This document shows positions 1 through 7,667 of a DNA stretch of 55,611 bases, piece after piece (the stretch's first letter is position 1; every line of letters begins with the position of its first letter). Source of the DNA: an uncultured Porphyromonadaceae bacterium (GTDB lineage Bacteria; Bacteroidota; Bacteroidia; Bacteroidales; Muribaculaceae). The position numbers and the translations under genes are program-made. The notes under the pieces are model-generated. The model saw only the letters and a program-made list of their open reading frames with translations. It had not been told where the DNA came from and ran no database searches. Where the stretch lies: NCBI GenBank assembly GCA_947643165.1, contig CANRVB010000015.1, forward strand, positions 1-55,611, written 5' to 3'.

Positions 1-24
1 AACTTTCAGAAAAGTTTTTCTCAT
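1..24 (-). CDS. Start of a divergent paralog of the 613-3876 lipoprotein (partial)
   Basis: Read on the minus strand, the first 24 bases of the window encode MRKTFLKV, starting at base 24. These are exactly the first eight residues of the large lipoprotein that starts at 613 on the plus strand, and the DNA is identical as well. Only the signal-peptide start is inside the window, so nothing can be said about the rest of the protein. The likely reading is a divergently transcribed paralog, that is, another surface lipoprotein of the same family. An alternative is a short duplicated fragment used only as a recombination site. Confidence 0.6.
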
Positions 25-41
25 AATAAGTAATATGTTAA
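2..41 (+). repeat. Left arm of a 40-bp inverted repeat
   Basis: Bases 2-33 are the perfect reverse complement of 604-635 (32 bp). Allowing two mismatches, the match extends to 2-41 against 596-635 (38 of 40). The arm covers the 5' untranslated end, the start codon and codons 2-8 of the left-hand gene. Confidence 0.9.
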
Positions 42-299
42 CTTCCGGGCATACTTTTGAGATCCACACCTTAATAATATAAGGCGCTCAAAAGGAATTG
101 CTTACCATCGTCGCGGCACACGGTCGACCTGTCAATAATCGGCCTTATTTTATCATCCGGCCGTCATATTGATACCGTCACGGACCCGATTTCGAGCCAC
201 TAACTACATATCAGTCCAACAATCCGCCAAGTTTTGAGGTTCAAATCTTACAATGAGCAATAAATCAACCGGTAGTCAGCTAAAAAATGCTAACAGATA

Positions 300-330
300 T
301 TGCCTATATTGCGATTATGTTGTAACTTTG
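300..330 (+). promoter_or_regulatory. Bacteroidetes-type promoter facing the 613 lipoprotein gene
   Basis: A TTG at 300-302 and TAACTTTG at 323-330 are separated by 20 bases, matching the Bacteroidetes -33/-7 consensus. It is the only full match seen in the 25-612 intergenic region and it points right, towards the gene at 613. Transcription would start near 337 and leave a leader of about 275 bases. Confidence 0.75.
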
Positions 331-356
331 CGCACTCAAATTCTAAATCACTACCT

Positions 357-473
357 ATGAAGCCCCTCTCTACCTCTTCATTAGTCTCAACCGACACCCT
401 CTGCGGCAACAATTTGCTGCTCAATTTCCCCCAATCGAAAATTTTCTTCAATTTATTTGGTAAAATCAAATAA
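357..473 (+). CDS. Possible 38-residue leader ORF
   Basis: An ATG about 20 bases after the expected transcription start opens a 38-codon frame (MKPLSTSSLV... ending FGKIK, stop at 471-473). It ends within an inverted repeat and lies before the terminator-like hairpin at 511-541, a layout like a leader peptide ahead of an attenuator. No regulatory codon run is obvious and the frame could be chance, so support is weak. Confidence 0.25.
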   Translation: MKPLSTSSLVSTDTLCGNNLLLNFPQSKIFFNLFGKIK

Positions 474-475
474 AT
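451..475 (+). repeat. Inverted repeat in the lipoprotein leader
   Basis: ATTTATTTG (451-459) and CAAATAAAT (467-475) form a perfect 9-bp AT-only stem with a 7-base loop. It overlaps the stop codon of the 357-473 ORF. Confidence 0.5.
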
Positions 476-510
476 GTTGGATATTTGTACCCAAAATAGC
501 TTTGGCTACA

Positions 511-541
511 AGCCGACGTGTCTTTTCACGTGGCTATTTTT
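511..541 (+). terminator. Terminator/attenuator-like hairpin in the leader of the 613 gene
   Basis: AGCC (511-514) and ACGTG (516-520) pair with CACGT (527-531) and GGCT (532-535), with one bulged G and a 6-base loop. ATTTTT follows at 536-541. An outer pairing AAAATAGC (493-500) with GCTATTTT (533-540) overlaps the 3' arm and could compete with it. The hairpin lies between the only clear promoter and the start codon, so some control by premature termination is plausible. Confidence 0.55.
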
Positions 542-595
542 AATAGCTTTCGAACCTTAATTTGAAGCGTAGAAGCTTAATAATATATTATTAAT

Positions 596-635
596 TTAAC
601 AGTTTACTTATTATGAGAAAAACTTTTCTGAAAGT
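596..635 (+). repeat. Right arm of the 40-bp inverted repeat
   Basis: Partner of bases 2-41: 604-635 matches 33-2 perfectly on the opposite strand, and 596-635 matches at 38 of 40. It contains the start codon of the lipoprotein gene at 613-615 and codons 2-8. Confidence 0.9.
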
Positions 636-3600
636 GTCGCTTTTCTCGTTGCTGACTGTTGGTATGGCCACATCCTTCACTGCTTGTAAGGATTACGATG
701 ACGATATCGACAATCTGCAGACTCAGATCGACGCGATGCAGAAAGACCTTGCAGAGATCAAGGACATGGTCAGCAAGGGCGCAGTTATCACAAGCGTGAC
801 TCAGGGAGAGAACGGCGTCACAATCACCCTGAGCAACGGTAACACCTACAACATCACAAATGGCAAGGATGGTCAGAACGGTAAGGATGCCGATGTATGG
901 ACCATCGTTAAGAACGCTGAAGGCGCATACGTATGGGCCAAGAACGGCGAAGCCACTGAGTTCCCCGCACAGGGTCCTGCCGGCGAAGCTGGTGTAGCAG
1001 GCAACTACTTCAAGCCCAATGCCGAGACCGGCAAGTTTGACGAGTACAAGGCTGACGGCACTCTGGTAGGCGCTACCGACATTGAATGGCGTGCAACCGT
1101 TGAGCAGACTCTGACAGCTGTTGACAACGGCAACACCGTTACTTTCTACGGACTGAAGGATGCCGAGGGCAACGAACTCGAGCCCCAGGTACTCGCCAAG
1201 AGCGGTACACTCTCTGGCCTCGAATTCATCCCCGACCTGTATGTGAACGGTATCGAGACAATGCGTGCTGAAGATGCACAGGGTCAGCTCTCAAAGGCTA
1301 ACACCGCAGCCAGCGCTGAGCAAGTAACCGACATTCCTGTTTACAACAACGGCACTGCAGTTACTACCGGCACAGGTACAATCGCCAAGGGTGAAATTTC
1401 ATCGTTCACAGCCCTCACAGGTGACAAGAACAAATATGTATATAGCAAGGTAAACAGCGCAAGCTATATCCTCAACCCGAACAACGCTAATCTTGATGGC
1501 GTTAAGTTCAGCTTCCTCACAAACGACGCTACTCTCGAGAGCCGTGCCTCCAAGGCATCTGTTCAGGTAACCAGCGCCACAAAGAATGAGGATGGCAACC
1601 TTGATGTTACCTACACTATCGACGACATAAGCAACGTAAAGGTAGGTTCTGAGAATACAGACAAAAATGTTCAGACAGTTATGGCTCTGCAGGGCACACT
1701 GACCGACGGTTCTGTCATCTCTTCCAACTTTGTTGCCCTCGATGGCAAGACCATTTCGTTTGCTAATATCGAATATAACAACGGCACATGGCGCATAGCT
1801 CCGGAAGTGGCCAAGACAGCTCTCACTCAGACCAAGGATCTGATGATCGCTGTTCCTTACAATGCTACCACAAGCCTTCCTGAACTGCTCCGCGTAAGCT
1901 ACGGTACTAACGCCAACTACAGCCTCGCCGAACTGGCAAGCAAGTATGGCCTGACCATGAGCTACAGCATCCTCAACTACACTCAGAGCACTAACGCTAC
2001 TGAAGAAAACAAGTATGGTGCTGTAAACGTATCGACCGGTGTATTCACACCTATGTATGTTAACGCAAGCGGTGCTTCGGTAAGCGCTGTCGGCGCTACC
2101 GGCAACACTGCCCGCTCGGCTATCGGTCGTCAGCCCGTTGTTGTTCTGCAGCTCAAGGATGCTGAGGGCAACCTCGTTCTCGGCGGCTTCATTAAGCTGA
2201 TACTCTCTGAGCCCGAAACTATCAACGAGCCTATCAACCTCGGCAGCTTCACCGTTCCTTACATCTGTGATGGTGTAACAGAAAGCGCTAAGTGGGACGT
2301 TGTAGCAGGTCAGATAATCGAGGCTACAGGTATGACTGTAACTCAGTTCCAGACCAACTATAAGCCCCAGGGTGGTGCAGTTCTCGTTAACGGCGAGTAT
2401 GTAGCTATGACCGCCGGTGATGAAGCTACCGATTTCGGTACATTTGATTGGGGTACAGTTGACGGCAACTCACAGACTCAGACTCTCGTTCTGACTATGA
2501 GCGCCGACCAGCTCAAGAACTTCTATTCTACATTCGATAAGGATGGCAACTTCACTGGCTATGCTCTCAGCACAACTCCGGTTACCAAGACTCTGTATGC
2601 CAAGTTCTTCAACGAAGGCACAAATAACACTCTCTACATCGGTTACACTGTAACTGTAGTAGGCAAGCCGACCGTAAGCTACGATGGCAAGCTCTCAACA
2701 CAGTGGACAGCCAATGGTGAGGTTGCTCCCGTTAACCCCGCAGTTGCTCTTCAGACTGGTGCAGTTGCTACCAACTACAGCACTCTGATGACATCAATCT
2801 GGGTTGGTGGTACTCCTGCTTTCAAGGCTCAGGCTCCGTTCAACTTCGACAACGCCAAGGGTGACAACTACACTCCTGTAAGCTCTGTTGACTACCGCTT
2901 CAGCGCTACTCAGCCCGAGGTTACTGTAGGCGACGTAACATACGTGATCGACTACCTGAAGAAGAAAGACGGTGACAAGTATGTTGTTGACAACAACACC
3001 AACGCCGGTGGTCTTGGCGTAGACGGTTACCACATCCTCGTTGCTTACGACAAGAAAGCAGGTTACGAGAGCCGTCAGCCGATCGCAGTTCTCAAGAACG
3101 GTGCTATCCAGTACCTCAACGAGCGTGGCAATGGCTATGGCGCTGCATGGATGGGCTACGACGTTCTTAACGCTAATCCTTACGTGAAGAACAACCCGAG
3201 CCTGCGTCTGAACATCGACATCTATGCAAACAACGGTTGCGGCGACTACTTCGTAGCTCCCGCATTCCAGATGGGCTTCGGTGCTCCGGTATACGTAGCT
3301 GAGCAGCCTGAGTCTATGCAGATCACTGACGCTGCTACCGAAAAGGTATCTATCGTAAACATGTGCATGCTCCAGGATTGGCAGGGCAACGACCTGTGGG
3401 ATTATCAGCCCGCAGTTGCCGCTACCGAGACCACATCGGCTAAGCCTGCTGAGGTTTGGATCGGCAAGGGTATCTACCAGTTCTGGGTTAAGGGTGACGG
3501 CAACGATGTTCTCAAGGTTCTGACCGACGGAACACGTGAGACCTACAAGCGCGGTATCAACATCGACCTTGACGGCGCTCTCGTAAGCACCGATGCTAAC

Positions 3601-3876
3601 GGTATCGCTACCGCTAAGCCTATGAACGATATCTATGCAAACATCAAGCTGTCGTTCGACCAGGCCGGCACTCAGAAGACTCTGAATATCCCTGCTGACA
3701 GCGAGGGTATGAAGAATGCGTTCAACAACAACTTCATCTACTACAAGAACAACGGTAGCTCGGTAATCAGCAAGTTCTACATCTTCGTTCCCTACACTGT
3801 AACCTACACTTGGGGTATCAATGTTCCGATGGGCTATGCTACTATCGAAATCCTCCCGACAGCTTCGGCTAACTAA
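613..3876 (+). CDS. Large surface lipoprotein with PL29-type N-terminal domain
   Basis: This is a 1087-residue protein with a lipoprotein signal peptide ending at Cys25 (FTAC). The acidic run KDYDDDID after the Cys resembles the Bacteroidales surface-export signal, so an outer-surface location is likely. A short coiled coil (about residues 32-56) is followed by a beta segment and a collagen-like stretch, NGKDGQNGKDAD (about 84-95). This is the layout of the domain usually labelled PL29 lyase N-terminal in Bacteroidales. The remainder (about 100-1087) is Asn/Thr/Ala-rich and probably all beta. I see no catalytic motif and do not call it a lyase. Codon use (GCT, GTT, GGT, AAC) differs from most neighbours and suggests high expression. 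Its first 23 bases and 5' end recur inverted at the window's left edge. The role is unknown; a surface or adhesin-like structural protein is the best guess. Confidence 0.85.
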   Translation: MRKTFLKVSLFSLLTVGMATSFTACKDYDDDIDNLQTQIDAMQKDLAEIKDMVSKGAVITSVTQGENGVTITLSNGNTYNITNGKDGQNGKDADVWTIVKNAEGAYVWAKNGEATEFPAQGPAGEAGVAGNYFKPNAETGKFDEYKADGTLVGATDIEWRATVEQTLTAVDNGNTVTFYGLKDAEGNELEPQVLAKSGTLSGLEFIPDLYVNGIETMRAEDAQGQLSKANTAASAEQVTDIPVYNNGTAVTTGTGTIAKGEISSFTALTGDKNKYVYSKVNSASYILNPNNANLDGVKFSFLTNDATLESRASKASVQVTSATKNEDGNLDVTYTIDDISNVKVGSENTDKNVQTVMALQGTLTDGSVISSNFVALDGKTISFANIEYNNGTWRIAPEVAKTALTQTKDLMIAVPYNATTSLPELLRVSYGTNANYSLAELASKYGLTMSYSILNYTQSTNATEENKYGAVNVSTGVFTPMYVNASGASVSAVGATGNTARSAIGRQPVVVLQLKDAEGNLVLGGFIKLILSEPETINEPINLGSFTVPYICDGVTESAKWDVVAGQIIEATGMTVTQFQTNYKPQGGAVLVNGEYVAMTAGDEATDFGTFDWGTVDGNSQTQTLVLTMSADQLKNFYSTFDKDGNFTGYALSTTPVTKTLYAKFFNEGTNNTLYIGYTVTVVGKPTVSYDGKLSTQWTANGEVAPVNPAVALQTGAVATNYSTLMTSIWVGGTPAFKAQAPFNFDNAKGDNYTPVSSVDYRFSATQPEVTVGDVTYVIDYLKKKDGDKYVVDNNTNAGGLGVDGYHILVAYDKKAGYESRQPIAVLKNGAIQYLNERGNGYGAAWMGYDVLNANPYVKNNPSLRLNIDIYANNGCGDYFVAPAFQMGFGAPVYVAEQPESMQITDAATEKVSIVNMCMLQDWQGNDLWDYQPAVAATETTSAKPAEVWIGKGIYQFWVKGDGNDVLKVLTDGTRETYKRGINIDLDGALVSTDANGIATAKPMNDIYANIKLSFDQAGTQKTLNIPADSEGMKNAFNNNFIYYKNNGSSVISKFYIFVPYTVTYTWGINVPMGYATIEILPTASAN

Positions 3877-3925
3877 TTGACCTTATTGAATCCGGCTTGA
3901 CCGGAGATACAATCTGATAAGAGGA

Positions 3926-3957
3926 GAGGCGCCACGTGAGTGACGCCTCCCTTTTTG
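3926..3957 (+). terminator. Intrinsic terminator 1 after the lipoprotein gene
   Basis: GAGGCG (3926-3931) pairs with CGCCTC (3944-3949), with inner CAC/GTG pairing, and is followed by CCTTTTT. It is the first of two terminators in a row, consistent with a strongly transcribed gene upstream. Confidence 0.8.
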
Positions 3958-3960
3958 GTT

Positions 3961-3994
3961 TGCCCGGCGGCGATGGCTGCCGGGCAATTTTTTT
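3961..3994 (+). terminator. Intrinsic terminator 2 after the lipoprotein gene
   Basis: TGCCCGGC (3961-3968) pairs perfectly with GCCGGGCA (3979-3986), followed by A and seven T residues (3988-3994). Confidence 0.85.
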
Positions 3995-3999
3995 GATGC

Positions 4000-4045
4000 A
4001 AGGGGATATTTCGCAAATAAACCGGGACGGGGTGTTGTAATTTTG
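4000..4045 (+). promoter_or_regulatory. Putative upstream promoter with an 18-bp motif
   Basis: The 18-bp motif AAGGGGATATTTCGCAAA (4000-4017) is followed, 38 bases from its start, by TAATTTTG (4038-4045), a match to the -7 consensus. The same motif at the same distance precedes the -7 box of the GH31 gene near 37308. No ordinary TTG -33 box is seen. If active, it would give a long leader ahead of argS through the tandem repeats. Confidence 0.45.
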
Positions 4046-4067
4046 CCTCACGTAGAAGTTGCCAGGG

Positions 4068-4222
4068 CTTATTCGTAACGCTGGCTGGCGCCGAAGTTAC
4101 TCACGCTCGGCAAAACTCAAATAAATTTGGTTTTTTGCATTGCGCTCACTTATTCGTAACGTTGACTGACGTCCAAGTTACTCACGCTCGGCAAAACTCA
4201 AATAAATTTGGTTTTGCCCTCG
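4068..4222 (+). repeat. Tandem repeat, two units, in the argS upstream region
   Basis: Unit 1 is 4068-4148 and unit 2 is 4149-4222. Each begins CTTATTCGTAACG and contains an identical 41-bp core (4094-4134 and 4175-4215). A third partial copy starts at 4223 with CTTAATCGTAAC. The core holds a short hairpin, CAAAT-AA-ATTTG. The 3' end of unit 2 and the start of the partial unit supply the -33 and -7 boxes of the argS promoter. With the double terminator and the 18-bp motif, this accounts for the 418 bases between the two genes. Confidence 0.85.
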
Positions 4223-4238
4223 CTTAATCGTAACTTTG
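4207..4238 (+). promoter_or_regulatory. argS promoter
   Basis: TTTG (4207-4210) and TAACTTTG (4231-4238) are spaced by 20 bases. The expected transcript starts near 4245, about 50 bases before the argS start codon. Confidence 0.8.
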
Positions 4239-4294
4239 CGTGGAATATACTAATTTGAGAACAATAACATCAAGAAAATAAATATACATACGCT

Positions 4295-6082
4295 ATGTCG
4301 ATCGACAATATCATATCGGAAGCGGTGTCGCGTGCTCTGAAGGATCTGTATGGTCTTGAGGTTGCAGCGACCGAGATAGTGCCTCAGGCAACGCGCAAAG
4401 AGTTTGAGGGTAATGTTACAATCGTTGTGTTCCCGTGGGTAAAGGCAGCCCGCAAGAGTCCGGAGGCAGTAGGCAAGGAGATAGGCCAATGGCTCGCGGA
4501 CAATGAGCCTGCCGTAGCGGACTACAATGTTGTGAAGGGCTTCCTGAACATAGTGATAGAGCCATCGTTCTGGAGCTCGGTGCTGAGCCACATAGAGCGT
4601 GAGCCCAAGTGGGGTGTGACGGCTGCCGGCGAGGATTCGCCGCTGGTGATGGTAGAGTATTCGTCGCCCAACACCAACAAACCGCTGCATCTGGGTCATG
4701 TGCGCAACATACTGCTCGGCAACAGTCTGAGCCGTATACTAGCTGCTTGCGGCAACAAGGTGGTACGTACCAATATAGTGAACGACCGCGGCATACATAT
4801 ATGCAAGTCGATGCTTGCGTGGAAGAAGTGGGGCAACGGCGCCACACCGGAGTCGACCGGCAAGAAGGGTGATCATCTGATAGGTGATTTCTACGTTCTG
4901 TTCAGCTCGAAATATGCCGATGAGGTGAAGGAGCTGATGGCGGGCGGCATGAGCAAGGAGGAGGCAGAGAATGCTTCGCCACTGATGCAGGAAGCCAGGG
5001 CCATGCTACGCGCATGGGAGGCCAAGGACGAGGAAGTGCGCAAGCTGTGGTCGATGATGAACGAGTGGGTATATGCCGGATTTGACTCGACCTACGACCG
5101 CATGGGCGTCGGCTTCGACAAGATATATTATGAGAGCGACACTTATCTGGAGGGCAAGGCAAAGGTGCTCGAAGGATTGGAAAAGGGTGTGTGCTACCGC
5201 CGCGAGGATGGTTCCGTATGGGCAAATCTGACAGACGCGGGACTTGACGAGAAGCTGCTGCTGCGTTCGGACGGTACGTCGGTATATATGACCCAGGACA
5301 TAGGCACAGCCAAGCTGCGCTATCAGGACTACCCTATCGACAAGATGATCTATGTGGTTGGCAACGAGCAGAATTATCACTTCCAGGTGCTGTCGCTGCT
5401 GCTTGACCGCTTAGGCTTCAAGTGGGGCAAGGATCTTGTACATTTCAGCTATGGCATGGTAGAGCTTCCCGAAGGCAAGATGAAGAGCCGCGAGGGCACT
5501 GTGGTAGATGCGGATGATCTGATGGACGAGATGGTCAACACTGCCCGCGCCGTGAGCGAGGAGCTCGGCAAGCTCGACGGCTGCACCGCCGAGGAGAAGA
5601 ACGCCATAACGGAGAAAATAGGTCTGGGCGCCCTGAAGTATTTCCTGCTTAAGGTGGATCCGCGCAAGAACATGACTTTCAACCCGAAAGAGTCGATAGA
5701 CTTCAACGGCAACACGGGTCCCTTCATACAGTATACCTACGCGCGTATCTGCTCTCTGCTACGCAAGGCCCAGGAGAGCGGCATGGCTATAGAGAACTAC
5801 AACGAGGCTACCCCGGGCGAAAGGGAGATAACGGTGATACAGCGTATAGCCGATTTCCCACAGGTAGTAGCCGAAGCGGGACGCTCCTACAGCCCCGCAC
5901 TGATAGCCAACTATGCGTATGACCTTGTGAAGGAGTACAATCAGTTCTATCACGACTGCTCGATACTCAAGGAGAGCGACAGCGCCCTGCGGTCGCTGCG
6001 CCTTGTTCTGAGCGATGCCACAGCCCGGACGGTCAACACGGCGATGGGTCTGCTCGGCATAGATATGCCTGACCGTATGTAA
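4295..6082 (+). CDS. argS: Arginyl-tRNA synthetase
   Basis: This class I aminoacyl-tRNA synthetase charges tRNA-Arg with arginine in the cytoplasm. At 595 residues it has the usual family length. The N-terminal arginyl-tRNA-synthetase domain covers about residues 1-90. The HIGH signature is HLGH at 132-135, within a SSPNTNKPLHLGH block. A KMSK-like stretch, EGKMKSREG, sits in the catalytic core, and an alpha-helical DALR anticodon-binding domain fills the C-terminus (FIQYTYARICSLLRKA onward). The start at 4295 fits the promoter at 4207-4238 and the conserved N-terminal domain. It appears to be a single-gene unit. Confidence 0.97.
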   Translation: MSIDNIISEAVSRALKDLYGLEVAATEIVPQATRKEFEGNVTIVVFPWVKAARKSPEAVGKEIGQWLADNEPAVADYNVVKGFLNIVIEPSFWSSVLSHIEREPKWGVTAAGEDSPLVMVEYSSPNTNKPLHLGHVRNILLGNSLSRILAACGNKVVRTNIVNDRGIHICKSMLAWKKWGNGATPESTGKKGDHLIGDFYVLFSSKYADEVKELMAGGMSKEEAENASPLMQEARAMLRAWEAKDEEVRKLWSMMNEWVYAGFDSTYDRMGVGFDKIYYESDTYLEGKAKVLEGLEKGVCYRREDGSVWANLTDAGLDEKLLLRSDGTSVYMTQDIGTAKLRYQDYPIDKMIYVVGNEQNYHFQVLSLLLDRLGFKWGKDLVHFSYGMVELPEGKMKSREGTVVDADDLMDEMVNTARAVSEELGKLDGCTAEEKNAITEKIGLGALKYFLLKVDPRKNMTFNPKESIDFNGNTGPFIQYTYARICSLLRKAQESGMAIENYNEATPGEREITVIQRIADFPQVVAEAGRSYSPALIANYAYDLVKEYNQFYHDCSILKESDSALRSLRLVLSDATARTVNTAMGLLGIDMPDRM

Positions 6083-6087
6083 GAGGG

Positions 6088-6112
6088 CCGGCCAATTATT
6101 GCGGCCGGTCTT
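6088..6112 (+). terminator. Possible weak terminator after argS
   Basis: CCGGCC (6088-6093) pairs with GGCCGG (6103-6108) around a 9-base loop. Only TCTT follows, so there is no good T-tract and termination may be inefficient. Confidence 0.4.
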
Positions 6113-6201
6113 AAACCTACAGCATAGGGCTGCGTGTTAAACCATAAGCGGCCCTATCGGTCTAAACAATAAAACAGTAATAACCACTAACACAAAGAAA
6201 C

Positions 6202-6915
6202 ATGTCCTACAACTCATACAATCTCCCCAACAGTATGGACAATACGTCGCTCGACGTCCGCGTGACGGGCGTAATGAAGCGCGTCTATCTGAAGATGACC
6301 CTCGGAATGCTTGTGACTGCTCTGGTGAGCTACTGGTGTGCGACAAGCAGTGCCGTAATAGGCTTTTTCGCAGCCCACTCGGCAGTGATGTGGGTTCTTC
6401 TGCTGGTTGAGCTTGGCCTGGTGATGGGTATCACGGCCGGTATCAACAAGCTCAGTTCGCCTGCAGCCACGGGGCTGTTCTATCTGTTTGCCGTTGTCAA
6501 CGGTCTGATGCTGTTCCCGATATTCATGGTGTACACGCACACGTCGATAGCCAAAACGTTTTTCATAACGGCAGGCACATTCGGTGCGATGAGCATATTC
6601 GGCTACACCACCAAGCAAGATCTGACCAAGTTCGGCACTTATCTGATCATGGCCCTGTTCGGACTCATCATCGTGTCGGTGATCAACATCTTCACCAAGA
6701 GCAGCGGCCTGGAATGGATAATTTCGGGCGTAGGTGTGCTGATCTTCATAGGTCTAACCGCCTGGGACACCCAGCAAATACGCCGCATGGCAGAGATGGC
6801 TCCAGCCGAATCGACCGGAAAACTGGCCACGATAGGTGCCCTGAGCCTGTATCTGGACTTTATCAACCTGTTCCTGTATCTGCTTAGATTCTTCGGCAAC
6901 AGCAATAACGACTAA
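6202..6915 (+). CDS. Bax inhibitor-1/YccA family membrane protein
   Basis: A 237-residue integral inner-membrane protein with about seven hydrophobic segments, matching the BI-1/YccA (UPF0005) family in length and layout. The last segments are typical: YLDFINLFLYLLRFFG near the C-terminus, preceded by IGLTAWDTQQIRRMAE. Bacterial members include YccA, which modulates the FtsH protease, and calcium-leak channels, but the substrate here cannot be read from sequence. It lies 2 bases upstream of dapB, so the two are probably co-transcribed. No TAnnTTTG box is visible between argS and this gene. Confidence 0.9.
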   Translation: MSYNSYNLPNSMDNTSLDVRVTGVMKRVYLKMTLGMLVTALVSYWCATSSAVIGFFAAHSAVMWVLLLVELGLVMGITAGINKLSSPAATGLFYLFAVVNGLMLFPIFMVYTHTSIAKTFFITAGTFGAMSIFGYTTKQDLTKFGTYLIMALFGLIIVSVINIFTKSSGLEWIISGVGVLIFIGLTAWDTQQIRRMAEMAPAESTGKLATIGALSLYLDFINLFLYLLRFFGNSNND

Positions 6916-6917
6916 TT

Positions 6918-7646
6918 ATGAAAATAGCACTTATAGGCCATGGCAAAATGGGCCGCACCATAGAGCGCATAGCAATAGAACGCGGTCATGAGATAGTCAG
7001 CGTTATAGACGTTGACAACCAGAATGATTTTGACAGCGATGCGTTCCGCTCGGCCGACATCGCCATAGAATTCACCACTCCGGCCACGGCGGTAGACAAC
7101 TACCGCCGCTCGCTGGAGCAGGGTGTGAGCCTCGTGTCGGGCACAACAGGCTGGACAGCCCGCATGGATGAGGTGAAAGATATGGTAGCCTCGCGTCCGG
7201 GAACCGCGCTGATGTGGAGCTCCAACTTCTCGCTGGGTGTGAACATATTTTTCGAGCTGTCGAAGCGTCTGGCCAAAATGATGGCACCGTTTCCCCAGTA
7301 CCGTCCTTATCTGACGGAGACCCACCATATACACAAACTCGACCATCCGAGCGGCACAGCCGTCACCTTGGCAGAGGGAATCGTAGAATCATCGCCCCGC
7401 GTCAACTCGTGGACGGAGGATGTTCCGGCCGATGACGATGCCCTGATAGTGAGCCACGAGCGGCGCGCCGAAGTGCCCGGCATACACACCATCACCTGGG
7501 AGTCGGGAGTCGACTCGATAGCCATAACCCACTCGGCCAAAAGCCGCGAGGGCTTCGCCCTGGGCGCAGTGATAGCCGCTGAATGGGCAGCCGGACGCAG
7601 CGGAATGCTGACAATGGACATGCTCATGGCCGATCTTGTAAAATAA
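6918..7646 (+). CDS. dapB: 4-hydroxy-tetrahydrodipicolinate reductase
   Basis: DapB catalyses the NAD(P)H-dependent reduction in the diaminopimelate/lysine pathway, supplying meso-DAP for peptidoglycan. The nucleotide-binding motif GHGKMGRT is at residues 7-14. GTTGWT is at about 75-80, and the catalytic/substrate-binding block ETHHIHKLDHPSGTA is at about 134-148, containing the His pair and Lys140. At 242 residues it is slightly shorter than the E. coli enzyme but complete. It follows the BI-1 gene by 2 bases and precedes lepB by 21, suggesting one transcript that links cell-wall precursor synthesis with secretion. Confidence 0.96.
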   Translation: MKIALIGHGKMGRTIERIAIERGHEIVSVIDVDNQNDFDSDAFRSADIAIEFTTPATAVDNYRRSLEQGVSLVSGTTGWTARMDEVKDMVASRPGTALMWSSNFSLGVNIFFELSKRLAKMMAPFPQYRPYLTETHHIHKLDHPSGTAVTLAEGIVESSPRVNSWTEDVPADDDALIVSHERRAEVPGIHTITWESGVDSIAITHSAKSREGFALGAVIAAEWAAGRSGMLTMDMLMADLVK

Positions 7647-7667
7647 TCAATCATACAACCAATCACA

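Noticed and set aside
4068..4222. CRISPR-like direct repeats
   Set aside because: There are only two full units, with no uniform spacers and no cas genes. They are promoter-bearing intergenic repeats.
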